Assembly (NCBI RefSeq): GCF_029269745.1
Contig: NZ_JARJHT010000002.1
Coordinates: forward strand, 434,001 to 498,000
From: Polluticoccus soli
GTDB lineage: Bacteria > Bacteroidota > Bacteroidia > Chitinophagales > Chitinophagaceae
Length of the DNA stretch: 64,000 bases
Reading direction: 5' to 3'
Positions 34,703-47,900 of this stretch are shown in pieces. How positions within the stretch are numbered: position 1 is the first letter of the stretch; each line of letters starts with the position of its first letter. The notes under the pieces are model-generated. The model did not search any database, was not told the origin of the DNA, and worked only from the letters and a program-made list of their open reading frames with translations. The position numbers and the translations under genes were made by a program.

Positions 34703-35299
34703 ATGACTAAGCAAACCTCCGAGACGATCTATAACCTGCATGTCCTTATAGGACAAGCGGTAGGTACTTACATGCAATATGCAGACATGCTGCAGAAAAA
34801 TGCAGATACAGAAGTATTTGGAGGCCTGGTGTCGCAGTTCTCTGCGCTTAAGCTCTGCCAGGTTGTCGATGAAATAAGGAGGCTTAAACAAGACACCAGT
34901 GATCGCAAGTTGGGCCAAATGCTTACTGCCCTTGAGCCGGTGACCAATGAGCTGGAGGGTTATTATCAGAGACTTTCACTGGGTAGAGACCTGGCAACCG
35001 TGAGCACTAACAGGACAGCGGATGGTCAGTTCGTTTGGGCGTGGAAAGAGCTGCAAGGCAAGGCAGTCAGGTTTGAGGAGCTGAAATACCTGGTTACCCT
35101 TGCCCAGGAAGTAGGAGGGTGGTTGTGGGAATATTATAAACCAGTATTGGATAGTTACTATGAGATAGAGGAACAAGAGGCAGCGAAGCTAAGGGAGGAA
35201 TTATCTTATTGGCCTGCGGGCGCCAAAGAGCTAATGCTTGAACACCTAAAAGCCGTGATCATGGAAGCTCGCCAAAGAGAAGAGTATCTCAAAAGTTAG
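34703..35299 (+). CDS. Unrecognised cytosolic helical protein
   Basis: A 198-residue, almost entirely helical protein with no signal peptide or membrane segment. Aromatic residues are frequent in the second half (WAWKELQG, GGWLWEYYKPVLDSYYEIE). I do not recognise a family. It has its own promoter and no partner gene downstream for 650 bp. Composition is like its neighbours. Confidence 0.7.
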   Translation: MTKQTSETIYNLHVLIGQAVGTYMQYADMLQKNADTEVFGGLVSQFSALKLCQVVDEIRRLKQDTSDRKLGQMLTALEPVTNELEGYYQRLSLGRDLATVSTNRTADGQFVWAWKELQGKAVRFEELKYLVTLAQEVGGWLWEYYKPVLDSYYEIEEQEAAKLREELSYWPAGAKELMLEHLKAVIMEARQREEYLKS

Positions 35300-35949
35300 T
35301 AGCCTTTTGAGTGATGATATTATTGCCGGGTACCCAGTGTCCGGCATTTTTTATCCACAAATTGGGTCCATTTTGTGCAAAAAATCCGTCTTTAATCATT
35401 TTTTAATGTAGAATTAATATTGATTTTTTGACAACTTACATAATCACGAAAATCTAATACTGGCGCAGATTCTACTATGTTTTTATATGTAGTTGTCATG
35501 ATCTAATGGAGCAATAATGGGTAATTAATTGTTACATAATATTGCATATTTAGAATGAACTTGTTAGTTTCACCATCAGGTACGTAACTTTGCGTACTTC
35601 ATATATAAGAGAGACTCACATGCAACAGAACATTTTTACCTGGCAAGCCTTGCCGCCAATTAAGGCATGCCAGCACATCAACAGCGCTAGAAGCGCAATT
35701 TCATTTAGAATTTTTACGGAGCAACTAGGCTGATCTAATAGATCATGGCTTTGATAGGGGATAAAGTTGCGTCATTATATATAGTATATTTTATATAAGG
35801 AATCGGTTTTCTAAGGGATTTATTTTATAAATAAAATAATATAAAGGGATAAGTTTTTAATCCTGAGGGAGTTGTGCTTTCTATGAAAGAAAGCAATTAG
35901 GTGTCCAATGACCCGGTAACACCGCCTCTCTCGCTAAAAACAAGCCACT
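35300..35949. other. Long AT-rich leader region of the giant adhesin gene
   Basis: This 650-bp region has no clear gene. A promoter lies at 35561-35592, leaving an untranslated leader of about 350 bases. The leader contains a frame of 37 codons (35620-35733, ATG to TGA) of doubtful meaning, an inverted repeat TGATCTA-A-TAGATCA at 35731-35745, and a strongly AT-rich stretch at 35770-35860. The adhesin ATG is at 35950. The leader could hold post-transcriptional control of a very large transcript. Confidence 0.5.
35561..35592 (+). promoter_or_regulatory. Putative promoter of the giant adhesin gene
   Basis: TTG at 35561-35563 (-33) and TAACTTTG at 35585-35592 (-7), separated by 21 bp. This is the only good match in the gap before the adhesin gene. 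Confidence 0.55.
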
Positions 35950-38900
35950 ATGAGAGAGAAATTTACACTTTTGGCGGTAGTGTTATTGGCCTTTCTATCT
36001 AATGTGCATGCACAAACAGTGTCGTGCCCGCCAAACATTGGGTTTGAAAATGGGAATTTCACAAACTGGCAATTGTTTACAGGCACTTGCTGTCCTATTG
36101 TAGCCAATAACCTTACAGGCGCACTTGCCAACAGGCACGTATTGACCAGCGGCAGTGCTGTTGATCCATATGGTGGCTTTACTGTTGTAGCACCGAGCAG
36201 CGGTGTTTATTCATTGAAACTCGGTAACTCAAATACAGGGTCTCAGGCAGAACGTGCGCGATACTATGTGCATGTACCTAACAATGTCAATAATTACAGC
36301 ATCATATTCCGTTACGCAGTTGTGTTTGAGAATCCAAACCACACCGCGGCGGAACAACCTCGTTTTGAAGTAAGAGCTTACGATTCAACTTCAAATAACG
36401 CCATCCTTCCATGCAGCCAGTTCTCTTATGTTGCCACAGCTAGCTTGCCGGGGTTTACTCTATCAAGTGTTGGGAAGGACGTATGGTATAAAGGCTGGAC
36501 GACGTCCAGCATTGACTTGTCTGATTATGGTGGTAAAACTATTGCCGTAGACTTTGCCAGTGGAGATTGCGATAATGGCGGCCACTTTGGTTATGGTTAT
36601 GTTGATCTGACTTGCGGTCTGTTCGCAACCAGCACAACAGTCTGTAACTCCAATTCTACTTTCAATATCACAGGTCCTTATGGTTTTCAGAAATACGAAT
36701 GGCGCGATTCTGCACTCACTACAATAATAGATACGAATCAGACAGGCACAATACCTACTCCGCCAACATCAAGACAGTACGCATTGATCGTAACTCCGTT
36801 TGCAGGCTTCGGATGTCCTGATACTATCTATACAACGGTTACTGTATCTAAAGTTGTTGCAACGATCAATAACAGCGACACAACGATTTGCAACGGAACT
36901 ACATTACAACTCAACACCACAAATTCTGTAGCGCCTGGCCCTATCACTTATAGTTGGGCACCTGCAGCAGGACTTAGTTGCACTACGTGTGCAAATCCTG
37001 TTGTCACGCTTCCGGTAAATACAAAATACGTTGTAACGGGAACCAACGCAGACAATTGCACCTGGAAAGACACTGTTTCGATAAGATCCAGCAATCCTAC
37101 AGTGACTACCACTCCGCAAAATGCAACCTACTATGGTGCTGTTAATGGTGGTGCCACAGCTACTGCGGGAAATGGTATTTTGCCGTTTACCTACAGCTGG
37201 AATACAACCCCTGTAAAAACAACGGCCGCCATAACCGGTCTCGCTGCGGGAACATACACTGTGACCATTACCGATTCTTTGAATTGCGTTAAATCAGCAG
37301 CGGTTACGGTTACTCAACCGCCGCCACTAGTTGTTTCTTTTACGCAAACGAATGTTAGCTGTTATAATGGTAACAATGGCTCCGCTACGGCAACTGCAAG
37401 CGGAGGCGTTCCTCCGTATACTTATAGCTGGAATACAACTCCGGTAAAAACAACTACTACAATAACTGGTTTGACTGCCGGTATCTATAAAGTCACTGTT
37501 ACAGATGCCAACAGTTATTCGATAGTAGACAGTGTAACAATTACCCAGCCCCTGGCTTTAGCGGGCAACGTTAGCAAAACAAACATCAGCTGCTTTGGTG
37601 GCAGCAATGGTACTGCCACAGCTAACCCAAGCGGAGGTACATCGCCGTATACCTATTCATGGAATACCACGCCCGTTAAAACAACGCAAAGCATTACCGG
37701 CCTTGTTCCCGGTACTTACAAGGTTACGATAACTGATGCCAACAGCTGTACTCGTCTGGATTCGGTGATCATTACACAGCCTACGAAGATTACCACTAAT
37801 ATGAACAGTTCTAACAACAACTGTAATAATAATGGTAATGGTGTTGCCGGTGTTACCGCCAACGGAGGTACACCACCTTACACCTATGCGTGGAATACAA
37901 CCCCGGTAAAAACGAATGCGAATATCAATGGCCTGCTGCCAGGCTGGTATACTGTTGTTGTTACAGATGCCAATGGTTGTACTGCAGTAGACTCTGCTCC
38001 TGTGGCACAACCACCTAACATGCAGTTGACGACAAGTCAAACAAATGTAAAGTGTAAAGGTGGAAGCGATGGTACCGCTACGGTTGTAGCAGGCAAGTCT
38101 GGTAACTACACATATTCCTGGAGTTCAACGCCTGTTCAAACAACTACTACAGCTACGGGTCTGCCAGTCGGCAAATACGTGATCACAGTAGAAGATAACA
38201 ATGGCTGTAAGAACAAAGATTCGGTGATCATTACCGAGCCGGCAACTCTGTTTGTAATAAATGCCTCGAAAACGGATGTATTATGTTATGGTACCAGTAC
38301 AGGTACAGCCACGGTTGTTGGATCCGGAGGTAATACGCCTTATGTCTACAGTTGGAACACCACTCCGGTTAAGACAACGGCTACAGCAACAAATCTTGCT
38401 GCAGGTTCATATACCATAACGGCTACCGATTCTAACGGTTGTGTTAAGACAGCTTCAGTAACGATTTCGCAACCCACTGTGTTAAGCGCTAGTGCGGTAA
38501 AGACAGATGCAAGTTGTTTTGGAGGAAGCAATGGTACAGCAACAGTTACAGCTGCAGGCGGTACTGCTCCGTATACATATAGCTGGAACAGTAGTCCTGT
38601 ACAAACCACAGCAACTGCTACAGGTCTACCTGCTGGCAATTATACTGTTACTGTAACAGATGCCAACAACTGTACTACAACAGCTAGCGTTACCATCGGG
38701 CAGCCAACGCAATTGACTGCTTCGGTTGTAAATACAAATGTGAGCTGTTACGGTGGCAGCAACGGTGCCGCAATAGTAACAGCGGGCGGCGGTACTACAC
38801 CTTATTCATATAGCTGGAACAGTACACCGGTACAAACTTCAGCGGTAGCTATTAACCTGCCAGCTGGCACTTACACAGTCACAGTTACCGATTTTAAAGG

Positions 38901-41900
38901 TTGTACTAAAACAGGTACAGCAACAATTACCCAACCTGCTCAGCTCACTGCCAGCGCAAGCAAAACAGATGTAAGCTGCTTTAACGGTAGCAATGGTACG
39001 GCAACGGCTACTCCTACTGGAGGTACCGCGCCATACACTTATAGCTGGAACACAACACCGGTAAAAACAACCGCTACTATAACTGGCCTGACTGCCGGCT
39101 CTTATACGGCTACTGTTACGGACTTCAATGGTTGCGTGACAACAGTGAATGCAACCATTACTCAACCAACACAGCTTACTGCGACTACTGCCAAAACAGA
39201 TGTAAGTTGCTATAGCGGTGCCAATGGTACTGCAACTGTTACTCCTGTAGGTGGCACATCGCCATATACATACAGTTGGAATACCACACCTGTACAAACA
39301 ACCGCTACTGCAACGGCATTGGCGGCGGGTACATATACCGCGACGGTAACAGATGCACTGGGATGTATCACCACAGCCAACGCTACGGTTACTCAGCCAA
39401 CATTGTTGACTGCTTCTGCAACCAATACCAATGTAAGTTGTAATGGTGGTAGCAATGGTACGGCAACAGTAACTCCGGCAGGTGGCACGTCACCATATAC
39501 TTATAGCTGGAATACTACACCTACGCAAATTTCTGCAACGGCAACTGGTCTTACTGCGGGTACCTACACTGCAACAGTGACCGATGCCAAGGGTTGTATT
39601 TCTACGGCTAATGCAACAATAACACAACCTGCAGTTTTAACTGTATCTGCTACTAATACCAATGTAAGCTGTAACGGCGGCGCTAATGGTACAGCAACCG
39701 CAACTCCGGCTGGAGGTACTACGCCTTACTCTTATAGTTGGAGTACTGCGCCTGCGCAGACTACTGCTACTGCAACCGGTCTTGCTGCTGGCACATACAC
39801 CGTTACAGTTACCGACTCGAAAAGTTGCGTTGCTACAACCACTGCAACGATCACGCAGCCTACCGTATTATCTGCAACAGCAACCAATACTAATGTAAAC
39901 TGTAATGGCGGCGCCAATGGCACAGCAACAGTTACACCAGCAGGAGGCACTACACCTTATACCTACAGCTGGAATACTACACCTGCTCAAACTGCAGCTA
40001 TCGCTACCAGCCTGTCTGCTGGTACGTACACGGCTACCGTTACCGATGCCAAGGGTTGTACTACGACCGCTTCAGCAACGGTGACACAACCTGCTGTGCT
40101 GACTGTATCAGCAACAAATACCAATGTGAGCTGCTTCGGTGGCAATAATGGTACCGCTACAGCAACAGTTGGCGGTGGTACTACACCTTATGCTTATAAC
40201 TGGAACAGTGCTCCGGTACAAACTACGTCTACGGCTAATAATTTGCCTGCCGGTACTTATACTGTTACGATCACCGATGCGAAAAACTGCGTGGCCACCA
40301 CAACTGCCACTGTTACCCAACCAACGGTGCTGAATGCAACAGCGACTAATACCAGTGTAAATTGTAATGGCGGCAGCAATGGTACGGCTACAGTAGTACC
40401 AACAGGCGGTACTGCTCCATATACCTATAGCTGGAACAGCAGCCCGGTACAGACGACGGCGACAGCAACCAACCTGCCTGCAGGTACCTATACAGCTACA
40501 GTAACAGATGCCCTGGGATGTATCAAGACCGTGAATACCACTATTACACAGCCACTGGTGTTAACTGCATCTGCAACTAACACCAACGTAAACTGTAATG
40601 GCGGATCGAATGGTACTGCTACGGCTGTCCCCGTGGGCGGCACTACGCCATATAGCTATAGCTGGAACACAACACCTGCTCAAACGACAATAACGGCAAC
40701 TAGTCTGGCTGCTGGTACATATACTGTTACCATTACTGATGCTAAGGGCTGTACAACAACAGCCAATGCTACGGTAACACAACCGTCGACATTAACTGCA
40801 ACGGCTACCAATACCAATGTAAACTGTAATGGCGGCAGCAATGGTACTGCAACCGTAACTCCGGCTGGTGGTACTACGGCTTATACTTACAGTTGGAATA
40901 CAACCCCCGCTCAAACAACTGCGATTGCAACGAACCTGCCTGCAGGTACCTATACGGCTACTGTTACCGATGCTAAAGGTTGTATAACTACCGCATCGGC
41001 TACAGTGACGCAGCCTGCCGTACTCACCGTTTCGGCTACTAACACCAATGTGAGCTGTAATGGCGGATCTAATGGCACAGCCACTGCTACGGTAGCTGGC
41101 GGAACCACACCATACACATATAGCTGGAACAGTACGCCTGTTCAAACAACTACTACTGCCAATAACCTGACAGCAGGCGTATATACTGTTACCATTACTG
41201 ATGCTAAGAATTGCGTTGCTACAACCACTGCAACCATTACACAGCCAACGGTATTGACTGCAGCAACAACCAATACCAGCGTAAGCTGTAATGCCGGAAC
41301 AAATGGTACGGCAACGGTTACGCCAACTGGCGGTACTGCTCCGTATACTTATAGCTGGAATACAACTCCAACTCAGACAAACGCGACAGCAACTTCTCTT
41401 GCTGCTGGTACATACACAGCTACTGTGACTGATGCTAAAGGTTGTATCACAACCGCGAATGCGACGATCACACAGCCAACATCACTGACGGTTTCGGTTG
41501 TTAATACAAATGTGAGCTGTAACGGCGGTAGCGATGGCGCGATAATAGCAACAGCTGGTGGTGGTACTACACCGTACTCATACAGCTGGAATAGTACGCC
41601 TGTACAAACAACGGCGGTAGCAGTCAATTTGCCTGCTGGTAACTATACGATCACCGTCACCGATTTTAAAGGTTGCATAAAAACAGCCAGCGCAACAGTT
41701 ACGCAGCCTACGCAGCTCACTGCCACAACAAGCAAAACAGATGTAAGCTGCTATAACGGAAGTAATGGTACGGCAACCGTTGCTCCTACCGGAGGCACCG
41801 CACCATATACTTATAGCTGGAATACTACACCGGCACAAACCACAGCTACCGCTACTAATCTGCCTGCGGGTACTTATACGGCAACAGTTACAGACTCGAA

Positions 41901-44900
41901 AGGTTGTACGACTACAGCCAGCGCTACTGTGACTCAGCCTACACAACTGACGGCTACTGCTACTAAAACCAACGTAAGCTGTTACGCGGGTACAAATGGT
42001 ACAGCTACGGTGACTGCTGCAGGCGGCACAACACCATATACCTATAGCTGGAATACTACTCCGATAAAAACAACAGCCGCAGTGACGGGTCTGGCTGCCG
42101 GTAGCTATACTGTTACTGTAACCGATAACCTGGGATGTATTACGACAACGAGTGTTACTATTACACAACCCGCAGTGCTCAGTGTATCGGCCACCAATAC
42201 CAATGTAAGCTGTAATGGCGGATCAAATGGTACGGCAACTGCGACACCAACGGGCGGCACAACTCCTTACACGTATAGCTGGAGTACTACACCAACGCAA
42301 ACAACCGCTACGGCCACAGGCCTGGCTGCGGGGACCTATACGATCACAGTTACCGACTCGCAAAATTGCGTTGCGACCACTATTGCAACTGTTACACAGC
42401 CAACTGTGCTTACTGCAACTGCATCTAAAACAAATGTGAGCTGCTTCAATGGCAGCAACGGCACTGCCACGGTTACGCCGGCAGGTGGTACTACACCGTA
42501 TACTTATAGTTGGAATACAACACCAGTTCAAGCTACAGCACTGGCAACAAACTTGCCTGCCGGTACCTACACTGCCACAGTGACCGACGCGAAAGGCTGT
42601 GTCACGACAGCATCGGCTACGGTTACAGAGCCTACACAGCTTGCTGCTAGTGCTACGAAGACAGACGTAAGCTGCTTTAACGGAACTAACGGTTCTGCTG
42701 CTGTTACAGCTTCTGGCGGTACAACTCCCTATACGTACAGCTGGAATACAACGCCAATAAAAACCACTGCCATCGCCAGCAACCTGGCTGCAGGTACGTA
42801 TACAGCAACTGTAACGGACGCTCTGGGTTGTACTACGACAGTAACCACTACGGTAATACAACCGACTTTGCTGACAGCATCTGCAACTAACACGAATGTT
42901 AGCTGTAGCGGTGGTAGTAATGGTACGGCTACTGTGACACCATCGGGTGGTACTGCTCCATACACTTACAGCTGGAACACTACTCCGGTTCAAACCACTG
43001 CAACCGCCACTAACCTGGCCGCTGCTGGCACTTACGTAGCAACCGTTACGGATGCCCTGGGTTGTATCACCACTGCAACGGTTACTGTAACACAACCAAC
43101 GCCACTTGCTGCCAGCGCTGTGAAAACAGACGTGAGCTGCTTTAGTGGTAGCAATGGTACTACAACTGTAACCGGATCGGGTGGTACGCCTCCATATTCT
43201 TATAACTGGAATACAACGCCTGTTCAAAATACTGCAATTGCTACAGGCTTGACAGCTGGTACTTATACAGCAACGGTTACAGACAATATGGGATGTACCG
43301 CCACTGCAACAATAACAGTAAGCCAACCAACCTTGTTGACGGCATCGGCTACTAATACAATTGTAAGCTGTAATAGCGGCAGCAATGGTACCGCAACGGT
43401 AACAGGTGCTGGTGGTACTACGCCATATACTTATAGCTGGAACACAACACCGGTACAGACAACAGCAACCGCAACTGGTTTGATCGCAGGAACATATACG
43501 GCAACGGTTACCGATGCCCTCGGATGTTCGACTACTGCAACTACCACAGTTTCGGAACCAGCAGTGTTGAACGTATCTGCTACCAATACAAATGTGAGCT
43601 GTTATGGTGGCAGCAATGCCTCTGCTACAGCAACAGTGACAGGTGGTACAACGCCATATAGCTATAGCTGGAATAGTACTCCTGGCCAGTCAGCCTCAAC
43701 TGCTACAAACCTACCGGCTGGTAATTTCATAGTGACAGTAACTGATAGTAAAGGTTGTGTTGACAAAGACACAGTTACTATTACTCAACCAACGGCTCTT
43801 ACCGCTTCTGCGACCAATACTAATGTTTCTTGTAATGGTTTATCTGATGGTACGGTTACGCTGACAGTGGGTGGGGGAGAAACACCGTACACTTACCTGT
43901 GGAATGGTAATTCTTCCTGGACAACAAAAGATCTCAACTCTGTGCCAGCAGGAACTTATACTGTTCTCGTGACAGACAGCAACGGATGTACGATCACTGC
44001 TTCTGCAACAGTAACTCAGCCAGCAGTGCTGACCGTGGCGACAACCAAATCTGATGTTCTCTGCTTTGCAGGAAACACAGGTTCGACCAATGCTGTGGCA
44101 ACCGGTGGTACAGCTCCTTATAGCTACGCATGGAATACTACTCCTGTGCAGAATACCGCAAACGCGACAGGCCTTACTGCCGGCACCTATACAGTGACTG
44201 TTACCGACGATCATGGTTGCGTAACTACTAAGTCTATTACAGTAGGAGAGCCTACCGCGCTTGTAACTGCGAGCACGCAGGTGGATGTGAGCTGTAACGG
44301 TGGTAGCGATGGAGCCGCTGTGATATTTGTGAACGGTGGTAGCACACCGTACAGCTACAGCTGGAACACAACTCCCGTAAAGACTACACAGATCATCTAT
44401 ACGCTTGTAGCAGGTACATATGTATCGACCATAACCGATGCTCACGGCTGTAAGAAGATAGATACGATCGTTATTACACAGCCGGCACCGCTGCCTGCAA
44501 TGGCTTCCAGCACAAATGTAAGCTGCTTTGGCGGCAACAATGGTACAGCGTCAGTAGTTGCCAGTGGCGGTACACTTCCGTACAACTATAGCTGGAACAG
44601 CACGCCTGTAAAAACAACTGCGAATGTATCCGGACTTACTGCCGGCACTTATACGGCTACCGTAACTGATGCTAAAGGCTGTATCAGCACAGCAACTGTG
44701 ACAGTTACTCAGCCTAATTTGCTGGTGGCGACTGCTACTAAAACCAATGCAAGTTGTAATGGCTTTACCAATGGTTCGGCTACAGTGACCGTGACAGGTG
44801 GTACTACTCCTTACGTATATAGCTGGAACACCACGCCAGTGCAGACTACGACCACTGCTTCAAATCTTGGTGCAGGCACTTATACATTAACCGTTACCGA

Positions 44901-47900
44901 CTCACAAAATTGCGTAGCGACCACAACTGCTACTGTTACCGAGCCAACGCCGCTGACTGCTGCGATCGCGAAAACTGATGTTAGCTGTTACCAGGGCAAT
45001 AACGGTGTGGCTACTGTCACCGCGGCCGGTGGTACAGCACCTTATAACTATAGCTGGAACACAACTCCTGTTCAGTCTACAGCAACCGCTAATGGTCTGA
45101 TTGCAGGTAACTATACCGCGACGGTTACAGATGCACAAGGTTGTATTACTTCAGTAAGTGTAACCATCACAGAGCCGCAGTTGCTGGTAGCCACCGCTAC
45201 CAATACTAATGTAAGCTGTCATGGAGGAACTAATGGTACCGCACTGGTGGCCACTACCGGTGGTACTACTCCTTATAGCTACAGCTGGAATACCACTCCT
45301 GTAAAAACGACCGCGTTGGCCACTAACCTGGCTGCGGGTAAATATACAGCAACAGTTACCGATGCCAAAGGCTGTACTGATACAGCAACAGTTACTGTAA
45401 CTGAACCTGCCGTGTTAAGTGTGACTACAGTGAAGACCAATGTAAGCTGTTTCAATGGCACAAATGGAACGGCCACGGCAACAGCTACAGGTGGCACCAC
45501 GCCTTATTCATATAGCTGGAGTTCAAGCCCTGTACAAACTTCGGCCGGCGCTACAGGCTTGCCAGCCGGTACATATACTATTACTGTTACCGATGCCAAC
45601 AATTGCGTAGCAACTGCTACTGCCATAATTACTCAGCCAACTCAGCTGACTGCTTCTGTTTCCAAAACAGACGTGAGCTGTTTTACTGGTAGCGATGGTA
45701 CCGCAACTGTGACAGCAGGCGGTGGTACAGTTCCGTATACTTATAGCTGGAATACCACACCGGTTCAAACAACAACAACCGCCACTGGTTTAATAGCCGG
45801 TGTTTATACTGCTACTGTTACTGATGCGCAGGGTTGCGCCGCGACCGCAACTATTACGGTTACGCAGCCACCATTGCTCACTGCATCTGCAACGCATAAT
45901 AACGTGAGCTGCTTCGGCGGCAACAATGGTACAGCTGCAGTTATTGCTGGCGGCGGTACTACACCTTATAGCTACAGCTGGAGTACAACACCGGTAAAGA
46001 CCACGGCGATCGCCACTGGTCTGGTAGCAGGTGGTTATTCAATCACGGTGACGGATGCTAAGGGCTGTAAAGCCAAGGACACCGTAACCATAACGCAACC
46101 CCCTGCGCTGGTTGTATCCACTGCAAAATCAGACGTAAGCTGTTTTGGTGGAACAAATGGTGTTGCAACAGTTACAGCAACAGGTGGCGCAACGCCTTAT
46201 ACCTATAGCTGGAATTCAACACCAGTTCAGACTACAACCATGGCGACAGGCCTGGCAGCGGGTACTTATATAGTTACCGTTGCTGATGCAAACAATTGCG
46301 TAACCACCGCTACGGCTATAATAACCCAGCCTACCCAGCTTACAGCAACGGCTACAGCCAAAAACGTGAGCTGCTTCGGCCTCACTGATGCCTATGCGAT
46401 CGTTGTAGGAGCGGGTGGTACTGCACCATATATCTATTCGTGGAATACAACACCCGTACAGATAAACGATACCGCCTTTAACCTGGCAGCGGGTACCTAC
46501 CAAGCAACCGTGTCAGACTATTTAAGTTGTACCACGGTTGTCAGCGTTACCATCACGCAGCCTACGCAACTGGCACATACTATGGTGAAAACCGATGTGA
46601 GCTGCTTCGGCGGTAGCAATGGTACTGCTACAGTGACCCTGACCGGCGGCACAACGCCATATTCCTACAGCTGGAATACTAGTCCTGTGCAGACAACACC
46701 TAAGGCTTCCAACCTGATCATCGGTACCTATAAGGTGCAGCTGAAAGATGCTAATAATTGCCAGGACTCAGCATCGGTTGTTATCAACGAACCACCACTG
46801 CTTACGGCTACTACATCAAAAATAGACGAGCTCTGTTATAATGGTACTACTGCATTTGCCGTGGTGTATCCTGCGGGCGGTACACCTCCGTATGCTTACA
46901 ACTGGAACGTAACACCGATCCAAACTACAGATACTGCGAAAAATCTCGCAGCGGGCGCTTACCAGGTGGCTGTGATAGATGCACATGGTTGTATAGTTAC
47001 TGCTATCACTGATACGATCAAACAACCAAGGGCACTGTGGACGAAAATGACAGCAGATAAGATGACATGTTCTGGCGATAACAGTGGTTGGGCGACGGTT
47101 TACCCCAATGGCGGTATATACCCATATACCGTTCAATGGCATACTAACCCGGTACAAACAACATTTAAAGCCACTAAGCTTTCTGCAGGCATGCAATATG
47201 TTACGGTGACAGACAGCAATGGTTGCCAGATATCGGACAGCATTTCTATAGGAGAGTTCGTGTCGCCTGTTGTAACAACTGGCCCGGATGCAACGGTGTG
47301 TTTGGGTGATACAACTACTATTACTGCCAATGGTGCTAAAAAGTACTGGTGGTCACCGGGGCTTGGATTGTCTTGTACTTCATGCCAGTCGCCAGTGGCC
47401 AACCCGATTATTACAACCCAATATCGGGTAGTGGGAACTGATAGCAACCAGTGTACAGACACTACGTTCATAAATGTGGGAGTAATACAACATGCCGAGG
47501 TATCGGTTGGTTCGCCTATTGTTGACGTATGTATAGGTGACTCTGTAAGACTTAGTGCCCATGGTGGTGTTGCCTACAACTGGTATCCATCAACATCAGT
47601 TTCGGACAGTACGTTATCTAATCCAAGATCATATACCGACACGCCTACAGTGTACACGGTGGTGATCACAGAGAACGAATGTTTTAAAGACACCTTGACG
47701 CAGGCTGTAGTGCTCCATGAACGTCCAACGATCGATCTTGGCGCTGATACCCGCGGTATGCCTGGGGCGACTATACGCCTGGAGGCGAAAACGACCAATA
47801 CGAACAGGATCAAGTGGGAGCCTGAAGTCGGCCTGGATTGCTATTTCTGTCATGATCCTGTGGCTACCCTTTCAAAATCTATTACCTATGTAGCGACAGC

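Noticed and set aside
35620-35733. 37-codon frame in the adhesin leader as a gene
   Set aside because: No family, no comparative evidence and ordinary composition; kept only as a note on the leader.
42223-43326. Open frame of 367 codons on the minus strand inside the adhesin gene
   Set aside because: It is antisense to the SprB repeats, appears because the repeat phase lacks stops in that frame, and its translation is low-complexity and rich in Cys, Arg and Ser.
37102-47259. Regular tandem DNA repeats that might be read as a CRISPR array
   Set aside because: Unit length is about 231 bp, there are no spacers, and the whole array is one intact reading frame with protein-level conservation.
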